Positions 1-13,960 of a DNA stretch of 64,000 bases are shown in pieces. The stretch is taken from contig MU831565.1 of NCBI GenBank assembly GCA_029204225.1, positions 1-64,000 on the forward strand, given 5' to 3'. The notes under the pieces were generated by a model. It was not told where the DNA came from. It did not search any database and was given only the letters and a program-made list of their open reading frames with translations. Numbering within the stretch: the stretch's first letter is position 1; every line of letters begins with the position of its first letter. The DNA is from Diphasiastrum complanatum (lineage: Eukaryota > Streptophyta > Lycopodiopsida > Lycopodiales > Lycopodiaceae). Made by a program: the position numbers and the translations under genes.

Positions 1-3000
1 AAGCGCTTTTTTCAGGTGGTCACAAGACCATTTATTCATTTGTTTGGGCGGGGACCCTGGTCTTTTAAAGAACCTGATAGGAAACAGGGATCTCGATCGT
101 TCAGTGCACGTCGGAGTGATAGCAGTGGAAGTCTGACAAGGGTATACAGGCAGCTCAGCACTATGAAGGATTTTGTTATGCACCGCACAACGGATAGTCG
201 AAGGCGTGGGATAATCGAGGTTGGTTTGTGACAATTTTGTGGGTGTTTTGACGTTATACTCCACAGATTTTTAATATTATATATGTTATTATCTTATTCT
301 TGCCTTGCAATTTCAGGACTTGCAGTTCCTGGTGGAGCTTTCAATTGAAAAAGTTTTTGATGCCATGCATAAAGTGCTCCACCACATTATTTCACCTTTA
401 GAGACATTGAAATTGCTGGTGAAGAGGTTTTTGTTCAAGGAGCCAGCACAAGTCTTAGAAACAACGACAACTATCTTGGGGAATTCTGATCCAAGTTCAA
501 CATGGCGACAGCCTAGGTCAGATCAACCTTTGAACACTGATGCTCGTACCTGTGAGGATATGATCACCGACCTAGGGTATGTTGCACGCTGGGGAAGAGG
601 AATAGTACTTATAGGTTTTTGATGTTGCAAAAGAACGGTTTATCCATGAAAGCATACTCTCAGGTGGCTTGTTCCTAGGTAAGAGGTTTTGGTGTCAATG
701 TATTATTGACCTATGCACTTCTATTGGATCATGCTAGATATCCTTATGAAGCAATTCGAGTCACTACCGAAGACGGATACATTTTGTTGCTGGAAAGGAT
801 ACCGAGGTTGACCTAAGATTCTTATCTTATAATCGTTTGCTTTTCCTAGTTGTAATCAACTTTCAATTCTCGTTAACATCTAATGCATTTAGAAACATTA
901 TTAAGAATGGTAGAGGAAGTTGTTGGATGGTATTATATTGCATGAATGGAGTAAATTGTACACTTAGCAATCGTACAACTGCATTGGTGAATTGTTATCC
1001 TCAGACGTGATTCACGGAAAGTCCTTTATCTTCAGCATGGCCTGCTCGATTCATCTCTTGGGTAAGTTTTTGACTTTGGCTTAATTACGCATGATATAAA
1101 TCTTCATGCCAGTCTTTAGTAGCAGACTTGGAGTAGCTAGATTTAAAATTTGCAGAAAATGCACACAAAATTCGAATGAAATTCGTGATTTGAAGTATGA
1201 GATATGTGTTGATAAAAAGTGAATCGAAGTTGATGGCACTGGGTGGCTGAGATGAACGCCTTCCTTTGACCTTACTGTTTGTTGCACTATCAATCTGGAG
1301 AGTGAAGGTTCTATTGTTCTTGAAGTTGCTCACAACAATATATTGTCAATCAAAGTTGTTGCAAATAGTGAGAAGTGTGATAAAGTAGAAAAAATAAACA
1401 ACAACAATTTCTAACAGAAATGCTTTCAATACATTATGAGAAAAGGGAGGAGAGAGAACACACAGCTTTTTTTCCAATAAAGTGAGTGATATAAAAAAAT
1501 ATATCAAAGATATCAATTTATCTAGAGGTTTGTGTCTCTTAGCATCTGTTCTGTTGGTGCCATTTCCTTTTACACATCAGCAGGCCCGGATCTTATTAAT
1601 TCAGTTTATGAGCCTCCTAGGCCGTTCAATCAAATAGAGAGGTTTGTCTCTTGACATCTGGTTTGTTGATTTTAGGTCCTTCTACATGTTAGAAAGATCA
1701 AATCAATCAATTACGACTTATGGAGCGATTGATCATACTTCAAACTAAAATTCAATGTTCCACAAATGTAACTTGAGAATACGTTTGGCAGACTTCCAGT
1801 GTACTTGTCTAGGATCTTGCATAAATTGACTTACAACAACAACAGAATAAGCATTATCAGGTCGTGTGTGTGTCAAGTAAATCAAGCTACCCACTAGCTG
1901 CATATATAAATAAGCATCCACTTTCTCAGATTTATCATATGTAGTTAGGTTCATATTAACATCCATTGGTGTGCTCAGTGGCTTGCAATCCTGCCTATTG
2001 AACTTGTAAAGCAAATCTCGTGCATAGTCATAAAAATGGCATTTTCTCTTTGCCATACTTCAATACTTCGACAATAGGTCATCAATCCTAAGTCGCTCAT
2101 GTCGAAAGCATAGGATAAATCTGATTTGATTTTATCTATCAGAATCTGACTGCTTCTAGTTATGATCAAATCATCAACATATAATACAATGAACACAATA
2201 TCAGAACCATGTTGAAGAATGTAAAAATTAGGATCTGCAGTATTCTTTACCATTCCCTTTTGTTTAAAGTGTTAATCGATGCAAGAGTACCACGCCCGTG
2301 GTGCTTGCTTCAATCCATAGATTGCTTTGTTGAGCTTGCACACCAAGTGTTCTTTTTCAGGCTCAACAAATCCTTGAGGTTGTACCAAGTACACCTCCCC
2401 ATCCAGTATTCCATTAAGAAAGTTAGATTTAACATCCATTTGCTGGATCTTCCAACCATAAAAAGTAGAAATGGCAATAATAGAACGTATGGTGACCATC
2501 TTAGCTATGGGTGGGAAGGTTTCCTCAAAATCAATACCTTCTTGTTGCTCAAATCCTCTTGCAACTAGCTGTGCTTTATACTTGTCGAGTTGCCCATCCG
2601 CTCCATCCTTGACCTTGTAATATCATTTGCAAGAGATAGATGTCTTACCATCAAGTAGTTCAACGAAGTCCCACGTCCTGTTCTTCGTTATGGTTTCCAT
2701 TTATGTCTCCATAGCTGCTCACCATTCCTTGGGCTCCTTTGCTTCGTCAAATGAATTAGGTTCTTGAGTCTTGATCATTGTCCCATCAAAGCTAGGTTTA
2801 TCTCTAGCCTTTGAGGGGGTTTTTGATCCCTTGTAGACCTTTGGGCTCTCCCTATTTGCTAGATTCGGGATTCTATCCCTTCTTCATGTCACCTATTACC
2901 TTCAAGTACCATTTGGGTAACCGCCTTGGAGTCTCAACTTCAGTCTTCTCGTGTTCTCCTGGATCTTCCGCATCCACGTCAGCTTCCTGCTTTACTTTCA

Positions 3001-6000
3001 CATGCACTCCATCATCCAAAGGCTCATATCATAAATCATTCCATCTTGCTCATGCTTTTCCATCTCGTCAAAAATTGCATCTCTAGATACAATGAGCTTC
3101 TGTGCATCCTTATCATACATCTTGTATGCCTTAGCCTTCTCATCATACCATGAAAAATGCACTTAATAGCCTTTGCATCAAGTTTCCTTCATCAGGGATA
3201 GGTGCATAAGCATCACAATCAAATACTTTCAAGTGAGAAATATTGGGTTTCTTTCCAGTAAATGCTTCATAAGGCGTTATACCTTCCACCGAAGTCGTAG
3301 GACACATGTTCAAGATATGAGTAGTTGTGTTGCAAGCTTCTGCCCAAAAGGTATTTAGTAGGCCTTTGCTCTTAAGCATTTCCCTAGCCATTTCCATGAT
3401 TGACCTTTTTTTGCATTCCGAAACTCCATTTTATTGTGGTGAATAAGGAGCTGTAGTTTGCCTTTTGATTCCTTGCTCCCTGCAAAACTCAGTGAATTCT
3501 GTTGAAATATTTTCACCACCTCCATCATACCCTAATGTCATTCCAGCAAGGGAGGCTAAGACTTGGTTGGAGCTTGTCCTGAGTCGCAACCCGCACTCCC
3601 CTATAGTATTGGTGGGATTCGCCACCTCCCCACCAAGTACTCTACCCAGGCTGGTAAAGCATGTTTTCTCTCTCTAGGAAGTCATTTTCTCCCTCTAGAA
3701 TTTATTGATCCCCAAGCTTCCTTTAATCATGCCTAGATCGTGTGAGGTGATTGCACATCGATATGAGCTCTCTGGACTTCGCTAGAACCGATCAAAGATT
3801 TTCAGCCATAGGAACTTGGCGCCGGCTGGATTCTGGTCACAGTGGTGCCAGGAGCGGCGCCGGCGCTGGTGGCGCCGGGAGCAGCAGGGGCGCTGCTGGC
3901 GCCGAGCAGTCAGAACGGAACGTTCCAACCCATTTTGGTCAGAACGGGCTTCTAAGGTTGTAACTTGTGCCATAGAATTAATGAACTGTCCACGGTTCAC
4001 CACGGTTCTGAGAACCGTACTAAATTTTTTTGCCTAGAACCGTGTTGAACTGTACAGTTATTCAATTAATCAATTAATAATTTTCCCACATAAAAATAGC
4101 CCAAAAAAATGCCAAAAAAAATCTGTGACATCTGTGAAATCTGTGAAATCACTGTGAAATCAGAGGACCATTTGTGAAATCTGTGAAATCTGGTTCAATC
4201 TGTGAAATCATTTGTGAAATCAGATCCAAAAATCTGTGAAATCTGGATGAGGACCAAAATGACTTGGGAGAGGGGTTTTGGGGGGAAATTGGGAAAAAAA
4301 TAAACAATCAATTAATAAATTAATTAACTACAGGAACTTTACCACCACGGTTCCCAGGACCCATGGTTCTGAGAACTGTGAGTTGTATGGTTGTAACAAA
4401 TAATAGCTCATAATTTTTTGGGTTCTTTGGGCTTCTTACTTCTTCATGAAAGTAAACAAATAATCTTATCAGTCATATAATGAAACAAGAAAATAACTCT
4501 TTTATAGCAAATGTTGGCGATTCTACTTACAAAATTCAATGTAAGATGATATAATAGTTGTGCTTTGATTACTCCCAAGGCATCCATGCTAAGAACCAGA
4601 AAGGTTACTTTTCCTAGGCTCTAGAAATGAAGTCAAACCAATGACAAAAATCAGACAATCACACCAAGGAGTGGCCCTCCTCACAACTTGTTGTCCCAAG
4701 TGTAAAATGATGAGAAAAATAGGAGACTCCTCTACTTTACCCTCTCTCTAGAGAAGTATGGCCATATATCCAAAATTGGGCCTTCCTTCTAATAAGCTGC
4801 ATAACAGTATTTTTTCTTTTTAAACAGATTTTATTTCTGTTACAACAATAAATCCAAATCATTATCCCCGTTCTGTTTCCATATGTGAATTATTGTAGTT
4901 AGAAGGATCTTCCTAATAAAATGGTCTTGAAGCAAGATCATAAGATGACATTCCATAAGGTTGGTTTTTTTGTAACTTGCAGATCATGATGAGCACTTTT
5001 AGCTTTGATAACTTCATGATTAATTGGTTGTCAAGAGCTAGACAGGTGCAGTAATTGGGCAACCAATCCTGGATGTTGGTAATCAAGAATGCTTGGGCTC
5101 TAGAAATGAAATCAAACCTACTACAAGAATCTCACAATGACAAAAGATGTCTTGGGGCTTTAGGGTTTTAAAGTGCTCTTCTTCACAACCTTTATTTGAG
5201 GGAGAAAATTGTGGCCATTCGTCTTAAGTAGGGCCTTAACTTCTAGAGAAAGAAAGCTCTATCTTCTTAAGTGGAGAATGACAAGCGAAATTGGAGACAC
5301 CTCATCAGCAATCCAATCACCAGGTGCCAACAACATCAACACCTAAGATAATAGCTTAGACTCCATCTTCAAAGTTTACTTCTGCCTCCTCGTTGTCTGA
5401 CATACATTCTTTTGATTGTACACCCCTTGATGATACATTTTGGAAGACATAACGAGATATGTGAGAAGCATATATGCTTGAAGTGTAAGAAGCTCAGATC
5501 TAGGGAGTGCACACAACCACCTAGACCTACTATCAGTATATACGTGTGATGCTGATGATATCGAGTTTGAGCTTTTTGTGCATATCATGGAGGAGATTGC
5601 ATATGTTTTAGCAACACAGGTAGCACCATATGATACAGAGCATCACAAACAGCTTGCCTACAGGCTGGGAAGTCTACATCTAGACATGTATGCCTGTGGG
5701 TACATGTCGCTAATAAAGAGCTTCTTGCTTTGATACACATTCTTTCATTTTAGCAAAATTGAGAGTGGTCATCAGCTTAGGTGCCAGCCAATTTGAATGC
5801 CTCACAAATGATGTCCTTTTTACCTCTTATAATGCCACAGCTTAATGCTTAACGTTGGAACTACTCCCACATGTCCAGTCTGGGTGTCCTCTTACTAACT
5901 TCTGATTATCTCTCTAATAATAAATTGTAACTAGTATTGGGTGTTTACCACCTATTAGGGCCTTACCTCAGCGGGCTTTCTCGTAATTAGAGGGTAGAGA

Positions 6001-6875
6001 TCACCTAATGAAGGATGATTCAAGAATATTTATTTTCCATTTTTTACGGTGTCCTTTTTCGGCAATCAGTCTTCAAGTTCCTCAATTCATGGTTATATCT
6101 TAAGTGTGTTGATTCATTGCTTTATTTATAGCTAGCTGTTAGTGCTAGTTAATTGAAACTAGCTCCTGACCTCCTAGTGGGGTATCAAACACTTAGTGAT
6201 TCATTTATGAGAACATTTTTCTTTCTTTTTCCTTTTAAATCTGTAGCAGACAGTTAAGTTGTCCACTTACCAAAAGGAAGATGATATTACATTTGTTGTT
6301 TTAAATGAACATTTTCTTTTTGCAGCTGGGTGTCAAATGGTGCTGTTGGTTCACAAGCTTTTGCAGCATATGATCAAGGTGATATCACATTGTTCTCAAG
6401 GTTTTCAGTTACATGTTAATTTTTTTTTATCGAGTTTAGATTGTTCAACTTGTAGTGGCAATTCTCAAGATTCATTTCAAGCTTGTTTGCTGTTCAAAAG
6501 TCTCATCATTTGCATTGTGTTCCTTTGTCAATTGTGTGGACTGGATGTGCTATATTAAAGATTTCCTAGATTTATTTGAAATGAAACTTAGGTGCTTGAG
6601 GTGTTTGATTAAATAAGTTGTAGTACTGATGCCTGCTGATGCGTATCAAATGGGACTGCAGGTTATGATGTCTTTCTGGGAAATTTCCGCGGTTTGGCAT
6701 CAAAAGAACATGTGGATAAGAGCATTTCATCTGAAAGGTAAGCTCGGAATTCGTAAGGTTAACATGTTTCATGTGCGCGAGGGCAACCGAAATTTTTTTG
6801 CTGATTTTGAAGCAAATTTTGTTGTGTTCGGCTGGCGGAACACGCGTCCGCCAGCAACTATGATATATATATATA

Positions 6876-6907
<32 letters not shown>

Positions 6908-6922
6908 ATATATACATATACA

Positions 6923-6995
<73 letters not shown>

Positions 6996-8526
6996 TAGTG
7001 GCACGTGGTACCGCCATGATGGTACCGCGGTACCACAATGGTGGTACCGCGGTTATGGTGCCGCCCAAAAATCCGCGGTACCAGGGTGGCACCATATTAA
7101 AAAAAAAAAAAATTCCTGTGTTATTTTCGCCAAAAAAAAAAAATTATTTTTTTTGGTACCGCGGATCAGTATGGATGTTCCGGAACGGAATGCGTTACTG
7201 TTCCGGAACGGGCAACTATGCTTTGTACTATCTCCATCATCCAAGCTATATATATGTTTCTTCTTTCCCAAATTGAGAAACATGGATGCTTGAATCTTGA
7301 TTTCAACCAGAAGACTCCCTGGCCAAAAGTGATGGGGTATGCGCATGGATTGCATAATTGACTGGAAGGCTAACAACATGCTACTAGTTCGTAGCCTGAA
7401 ATTCAAATTTTCTACTGATAGATGATGGGACAGAATCTTCTTAGATTTTAATGTGTAGTTTTTGGACATGATTATATCGAATACGGTAGTGATTATTGTC
7501 TGATGCAAGGGATGCTTTACCTTCCTCATAATCTTATAGTTTTTTCTTGACATAAACAGGTATTGGAACTATACAGTAAATGAGCATGGAACACAAGATA
7601 TTCCTGCGATGATAAGCAAGCTTCATGAAATGAAGATATCGGAATTGACATCATTAGTGGTAGTTCCTGATAAGGATTCGTCGGAAGATGAACCTTATAA
7701 AGTATGTGCCATTGCTCACAGTCTGGGGGGAGCTGCTATGTTGATGTATGTTGTCACAAGACGTGTAACAGGCAGGCCGCATCATCTTTCAAGACTTGTT
7801 TTGTTCTCTCCAGCAGGTTTCCATAAAGATGGACCGGGTTTATTTTATTTGCTGCAGTATTTGTTTCCAGCAATGGGCCCAATTTTAAGACGGTTGGTCC
7901 CTGGAATTTATATACCTACAAGATTTTTGAGGATGCTTCTAAACAAAGTTTCACGGGACTTTCAAAATTATCCTGCTTTAGGTGGCCTTGCACAGAGAAT
8001 ATTCTCTTATTGTGTTGGAGGTGATAGTTCAAATTGGATTGGAGCATTTGGCATGTCGCACTACAACATGTATGACATGCCAGGAGTAGCTTATCGAGTG
8101 GCGGAGCATCTTGCACAGATGATGCGATGTGAGAAATTTATCATGTTTGATTATGGAAGTCAATCTGCCAATATGGAAGCTTATGGAACACCTTTTCCTT
8201 TCGACATAGGAAAAAATTATGGTGTTATTGACATTCCTGTTGATGTTGTAGCTGGCACAAAAGACCGTCTCATCCCTCGATCTATGGTCTTGAGACATTA
8301 TGAAACCTTAAAAAGGGCTGGCGTCCAGGCCTCATACGAAGAATTTGAATATGCCCACTTAGATTTCACGTTTAGGGAGGAGTTGATTGCATACGTAATG
8401 GCCCGTCTTTTACTTGTTTTTTCAAAGAAAGACACATGTGACACTAGCAAATTGTTGTCTGTTCTAAATAAAGAAATGAATGGTCATCAAGGTTCTTTAA
8501 GAGATAGATCTAAAAAAATCAAGTGA
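1..8526 (+). CDS. alpha/beta-hydrolase lipase, plant At1g73920/At1g18460-like; 3' seven exons, 5' end outside window
   Basis: Exons, each ending in a GT-AG intron and keeping frame: <1-219, 317-576, 738-806, 1005-1061, 6326-6378, 6662-6737, 7560-8526. Together they give about 566 codons ending in TGA. The order matches plant lipases of the AB-hydrolase-associated-lipase family: a basic linker with WSFKEPDRK, then [75 protein letters not shown]. The last exon holds the catalytic core: nucleophile Ser in AHSLGGA (codon near 7720), Asp in AGTKDR (near 8263) and His in EYAHLDF (near 8356). The family is predicted to hydrolyse acyl esters; the substrate is unknown. Family proteins are near 700 residues, so roughly 130 N-terminal residues lie upstream. 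No internal stop was found in the joined exons, so the gene looks functional. Whether position 16 is an acceptor (a pyrimidine-rich cag precedes it) or lies inside an exon is open. Confidence 0.9.
1745..3540 (-). pseudogene. Ty1-copia pol remnant (integrase and reverse transcriptase) inside a lipase intron
   Basis: Read from high to low coordinates, the frames give part of an integrase core ([12 protein letters not shown], then [10 protein letters not shown] near 3440), its C-terminal side ([14 protein letters not shown], 3143-3397), and a reverse transcriptase: [10 protein letters not shown] and [12 protein letters not shown] (2272-2499), then VLYVDD (1975-2253). It stops after [11 protein letters not shown] and KSAKRILK at 1745. 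There is no gag, protease or RNase H, and no LTR was recognised. Several frame changes and stops break it. At about 3540 it changes abruptly into unrelated sequence, so both ends are truncated. It lies antisense to the host gene and is presumably removed with the intron. Confidence 0.85.
3815..4400. repeat. palindrome and short-tandem-repeat segment in lipase intron 3
   Basis: A GC-rich stretch (about 3815-3920) is followed by the self-complementary CGGTTCTGAGAACCG near 4000 and a similar GGTTCTGAGAACTG near 4365. Between them the unit TCTGTGAAATC or a close variant recurs about nine times at 4120-4250. AATTAAT-rich blocks lie on both sides in roughly inverted order. The 9-base GGTTGTAAC occurs at both edges (about 3956 and 4390) in the same direction. 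This could be a small non-autonomous transposon, but no clear terminal inverted repeat was established. Confidence 0.5.
6831..7185. repeat. TA microsatellite flanked by GC-rich palindromes in lipase intron 5
   Basis: A 9-bp stem hairpin (GCTGGCGGA ... TCCGCCAGC, 6831-6855) is followed by a nearly pure TA tract with TACATA interruptions (6860-6993). After that come several copies of GGTACCGCGG or its variants (about 7005-7165), then A and T runs, and two GTTCCGGAAC palindromes near 7175-7205. All lies between a clear donor (6738) and acceptor (7559), so it should be spliced out. The long hydrophobic and Tyr-Ile ORFs read across it are products of the repeat, not genes. Confidence 0.8.
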
Positions 8527-11500
8527 TGCATTCTCTATAGGCTAGGGAAAGAAAGCAAAGATTATGAAGATATGGAATGCTGGCAATCAACTGATGCATT
8601 TTCTAGGCCATGGAAAGAAGGCAAAGATCACTGGAACAGCTTGTACAAAGGCAAAAAAATATAAATTGGGAAGCAGAAGGTAATGTGTTCCAGGAAATAC
8701 CAGGGTGCTACCACCAGAATGTATCAATCTAGAAAGTAGAAAGACACTCCCGGAATTGCCAGCTCAGGCTATTTGACCAGTAGCCGGGTATATGCACAAT
8801 TGGCTACTGCATGGACTATGTGCCTGCATTACGAACAGTCACAGAATTTTTTTCATGCTCACCTCCAAAAGTTATTTAGCATTTTGGCAAATTAGCAATC
8901 ATATACAAATGTGTATCTTTAAGGCTTCTATGACGTGCAGCAATGAACAAAACAGTCATACGTACAATCAAGTTTTCCTGAAAATCTGTTGACACCTTTA
9001 TCTCGAAGGTTCTAATCATTTCCGCTGTACACAGAGGTATATTATAATGATGATTTCTGATAGTCATTGATTTGATTGTCCATCATTACTGCAAGTTCTC
9101 AACTTGATGCTGTAGAACATGCACAGTGTGCTAGTTGTAGCAGAAAAGAGAACACAATTGTAGAAATGGAGCATTTTTGCAGAAAATTGGATGCTGTTTG
9201 ATTTGAATTTTTTTCTTTCAATGGCCTCTCAGGCTTCTTCAGCAAAGCTTCTCTGTATTTTGAACCTTAGGAATCCAATATTATCTGCAAACAATCTATC
9301 AAATATATTTCATTTGAGAAAGTTTTGATCAACGTGTTTTTGACCCAAATCTATAATTCTATGAGTACTAAAAATCTTTATGTGCTTGTGTGCAACTGGT
9401 GACCAGTTTAACATGAATGTGACCATATTCTTTCTTGTACTACAAATTAAGTATTTTCCTCCCAATTTTTGTTTATCATAGAATCTGTAAGGTGATGTCT
9501 CACCATGAGTCTCTCGATAGCACGAAGTTATTCTCTCATGCACTCTACTCATCTGTTTGAGTGGATGGTGTCCTTTGAAAATTTGACAGTTTCAGTAGTT
9601 AATGAACCCGTGATAATGAGAGCTTGTATTATTTTTCCTGATCAAGCAGCTTGGAAGCGCTGTTTTTGTTTTTATCTATTTAACCCAGTTTCCAGAAAGA
9701 TTCTTAACTAGCATCCTAAACGGCTGTTGCTCAACTGAAGCTTAACTTGGCATCATGCTTTGGACATTAGTCCATGTGTATATGTGATTCCCTGTTGATA
9801 AAGTCTTGCTGCATGTTGTTATAAACTCGATGTTTATGCTTATCTTTCATTTACCAAGCATTAATACGACTAAATGGTGGTGCTCAGTTATGCTGGACTT
9901 GGAAGCCCTGTTCTGCTTCTATTTATCCAGCTCGATTTTCTTCGACTACTATGTATGTCTTCCTGTTGCCATGCAAATCACAAAAAGCATGAATCTCATA
10001 ATCCTGAAGAGCTCACATCAATGCGTTCAGATATCTCTCTATTGGGAGTTGTTGCCCTATGAATACATTTGATGATTGCTTATTACTTTTTTATTCTTGC
10101 GAATAGTTGCTGAATAAGTACTGCATATTCAGTAGCTATAAGGTGCATCTGTCATAGCTATCCTTTGTGTTGGTTGATAGCTTGGTCATGGCACACCTTG
10201 CATGAGTGTGAAAGAAAGGACAATAAGCACACCACCGCATGGAGGCTAAAACAAGTAAACGACTTACAATTTATACTTGATTATTGACAAGCATATCTTG
10301 AAAATAATCATGACACCACTTTCCCTCATTTTTTGGGGTGGTGATTTACTTCTTTTGCTATATATTAACAAAATTGAACATTGACATGTTTGCAATCTAT
10401 TTACAATAGGAAGAGAATTTTAATCTATGTACAAAAGGAAAAAGAAATTTGACTTGAAGTTGAGGTTGCAATTTGTCAAACTTTTGAACTTTGTGCTTAC
10501 ACAAGGAGGCTGGCTCTCTTGTAGATAATTCTGCATTACTTGTATGGTCACTAAGAATAATATTCTCCAAAGAGAGAGGAGGGAGGGAATTATGAGCTAT
10601 TGCAGCATTGAACTAGAGAAACTATACATTTTCATTAAGAAAACCCGATTGCTTTGCATTTAGTCACAATTTGTGAGTCAACAATGATGATAAGAGGATA
10701 AAGACTAGTGAGAATGATCATTTTAAAGTTTTAAATTGTTAGAAAGAAAAAAAAAATGTGTTACTTGGTAGACCCTTAAGGATTAATTTGAGCTAAGGAC
10801 GGTTATGCTACCAAGTTGTGATTCATGTACTTGACAATGTAGTGCAACATTGCTTGCCCAGGCAATGGTTGCTCCATAGTGGTCTTATCTTTAATTTGAT
10901 CAAACTCTCCAAGGAAATTGTCTCTAATTTTTTTATAGTCTTTTTATTATTAATACAAAGCAAAAATATGCCTTCATGATTTTTCTTACATCTTGTGTAG
11001 AAAATTGTTGTGGAGATCCTCTTGTAGTCTTTTACACAGTTGTAGTCACAAAAAGGCCAAATAGCAATTATCCATGAAACGTATCCACACTTGCCAACAC
11101 TTAGTCAATTTGAAGAGAAAAAAACCCTCATGCAAAACTTCCATGCAAACCAAACTTCAAGAATACCTAAATCTACATTTGATCATAATATCAACAAGAA
11201 GGATTAGACCATGCATAGTGAACTGATATATGTGGAATAACCCTAGAACCATCAGAAAGGCTAGCAGAGTGCTAGCAGAAAATGAAGCAATAGAAATAAT
11301 GAAAGAACCTAAACATTATGACTCGTAATCTGAAGTAGCAATGATAACATGTGGTTGATTATCAAGAAAGAATATAGGTGAACTTGCATGAGGTCTAAGG
11401 AAATCATACAGACACATCTACAACCAAAGGATCAAGAGGATTTGTTCGAAGTATAGTGGCAATTGAAGCAAGTGGCATATTGGAAGTAGTAGCACCAATG

Positions 11501-13126
11501 GTACCATGAAAAATATCAACATACTATTGCTACACCAAACGAAGGTAATATGCCAAACTATATGAAGTGACCATGCAAGTCATAGCAATTAAGCATGCCT
11601 CATATATCTAGCATCATGAGGAGAACATCTCATAAATGCATTTCAAACTAGTTAGATATGTTGGGGGGAGGAAGCCTGAACCTCAACAGAGATTCAGCTT
11701 TCTAATAAGCCTGAATGCGAAAATTGCTTGCCACCCCAAGAAGAAAAAAATGATACAATTATATCCAAGATTGTTCTTACAAATCTGACAGATTCAATTT
11801 TGCTAGTCTATTGATATCATTCAATTAATTTACTTGAGCATCATTATAGGCATCTATGATAGCCTTGATGAATGTGAAATTTTACGTGTCTATTGTTGTC
11901 ATACATTCATTGATCTGAAATTCAACATAAATCATTGAAGGATTTAACAGACTAGATTAGTAATTAAAGCAAAGTAGACTGACAATACACAACAACCGAT
12001 ACATAATATAACACACACAAGAAATGAAATAAATAATTATGTATAGTGAGCTACTCGAGTACATCAATGAGATCATGAATTTTGTGAGTATTCTAACACT
12101 ATAGTGGTCAAATAATTCTCACAATAATTAGATGCTATGCGTTATGATCATATTTTGCTCTATCTTAACGGCGACCAATCTATAGATCAATACATCGACA
12201 TCTAACTATATATATAGTACAAAACTATTTTAGAGAGAGAATGTGTGAGGTGCCATAAAAAATGTCACGCTTTTCCCGACAAAAATGTCACGCTTTGCCA
12301 GCAAAACATGTCACCCATTTGCAAAAGGAAAAGTTAAATAGGAAATGGTTAAAAAAACACAGCCTCCAAAAATATATAAACAAATTTTGCGGGTAAGTGC
12401 CCATTGACCGTCATTGACGGGCACAAGCAACTAGTAAATCCCACCCCCCCCCCCCCCCACCCCAACACACACACACACACACATTGTAGTGGGTTTTCCT
12501 ATCCACCTTCAACCCTCGATCTAAGCACTTGCAAGCCTATTGGCCAATTCCTGTTGGAAATTATGTTCACAGTCTTCTCCTTGGTGAAACTATTTCTATT
12601 ACAAGATTCTTCTTGCACATTTATTAATCATTGATCTAGGGTCAGATGCAACCTCTTTTGGTTCTATGTCTGCTCATCTGATACATGCAAGAATCATAGA
12701 ATTCAGACAGTCGAACTATTCGAAGGACGACTATGTCGGGCTTCTGGCTGATCTTCATCCATGGGTAAAGACTAAAGGGTAACCAATCCTATTTTTTTCA
12801 CATTCGAATGTCAAGTTCAAGTCATTTGAAGATCATTGAAGACCTGGCCATCTTCAACGACTTCAACAAATGAGCATTTTCTATAAGTCTACAAAAATAC
12901 ACTATGTTTGCAACAGTGTGTAGAAATACATTGATTGTCGCACGGTTTGCATTTTTTTCAATTTCCAAAAAATGCGACAATTTTCCTACAGTGATTTCGT
13001 TTCAAATAATTCAAAGAAGTAAACTATTTGTCAACTTTTTCGTATTTTTCCACAATGCGACAATTCAGTCTACTTCAACAAATGAACTGTTTTTCATCAC
13101 CTTCGCATTTTCTTAAATGCGAAGAA
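8527..13126. other. intergenic stretch, no gene seen
   Basis: This AT-rich stretch begins with the presumed 3' UTR of the lipase gene; no single poly(A) signal stands out. The short ORFs within it have no recognisable domain and no codon structure. A C-run followed by an AC microsatellite sits at 12441-12482. AT-rich material at 11000-12200 may be old LTR-type sequence, but I could not tie it to an element. Confidence 0.5.
12441..12482. repeat. poly-C plus (AC)n microsatellite
   Basis: A run of about 17 C with one A interruption leads directly into about ten AC units. It is a simple repeat. Confidence 0.9.
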
Positions 13127-13900
<774 letters not shown>

Positions 13901-13960
13901 GGTGGTAGCAGAGCATCAGGTCAATAAACTGAGAGATTGTCTATTTGAATTATTGTCAAT

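Larger units (their letters stand above)
1062..6325 (+). other. third visible intron of the lipase gene, 5.3 kb
   Basis: The donor GTAAGT follows the codons for LLDSSL. The acceptor TTTTTGCAG precedes those for WVSNG, and the split Gly codon is restored exactly. The intron holds an antisense copia remnant (1745-3540), a short GC-rich stretch (about 3815-3950) and a palindrome-rich AT segment (3950-4400). Stretches 1062-1744 and 4400-6325 contain no recognisable coding sequence. Near 4617 and 5098 the same short block, CTAGAAATGAARTCAAACC, recurs, which suggests an old duplicated repeat. Confidence 0.85.

Noticed and set aside
6572-7276. Long ORFs on both strands rich in Tyr-Ile
   Set aside because: They are translations of the TA tract and its palindromic flanks inside a lipase intron. 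There is no conserved domain, and true exon 5 lies in another frame there.
13903-13920. tRNA gene fragment
   Set aside because: The tRNA-like words (TGGTATCAGAGC and variants) at 13903, 19992, 28992, 33489 and 56403 are retrotransposon primer-binding sites without cloverleaf context.
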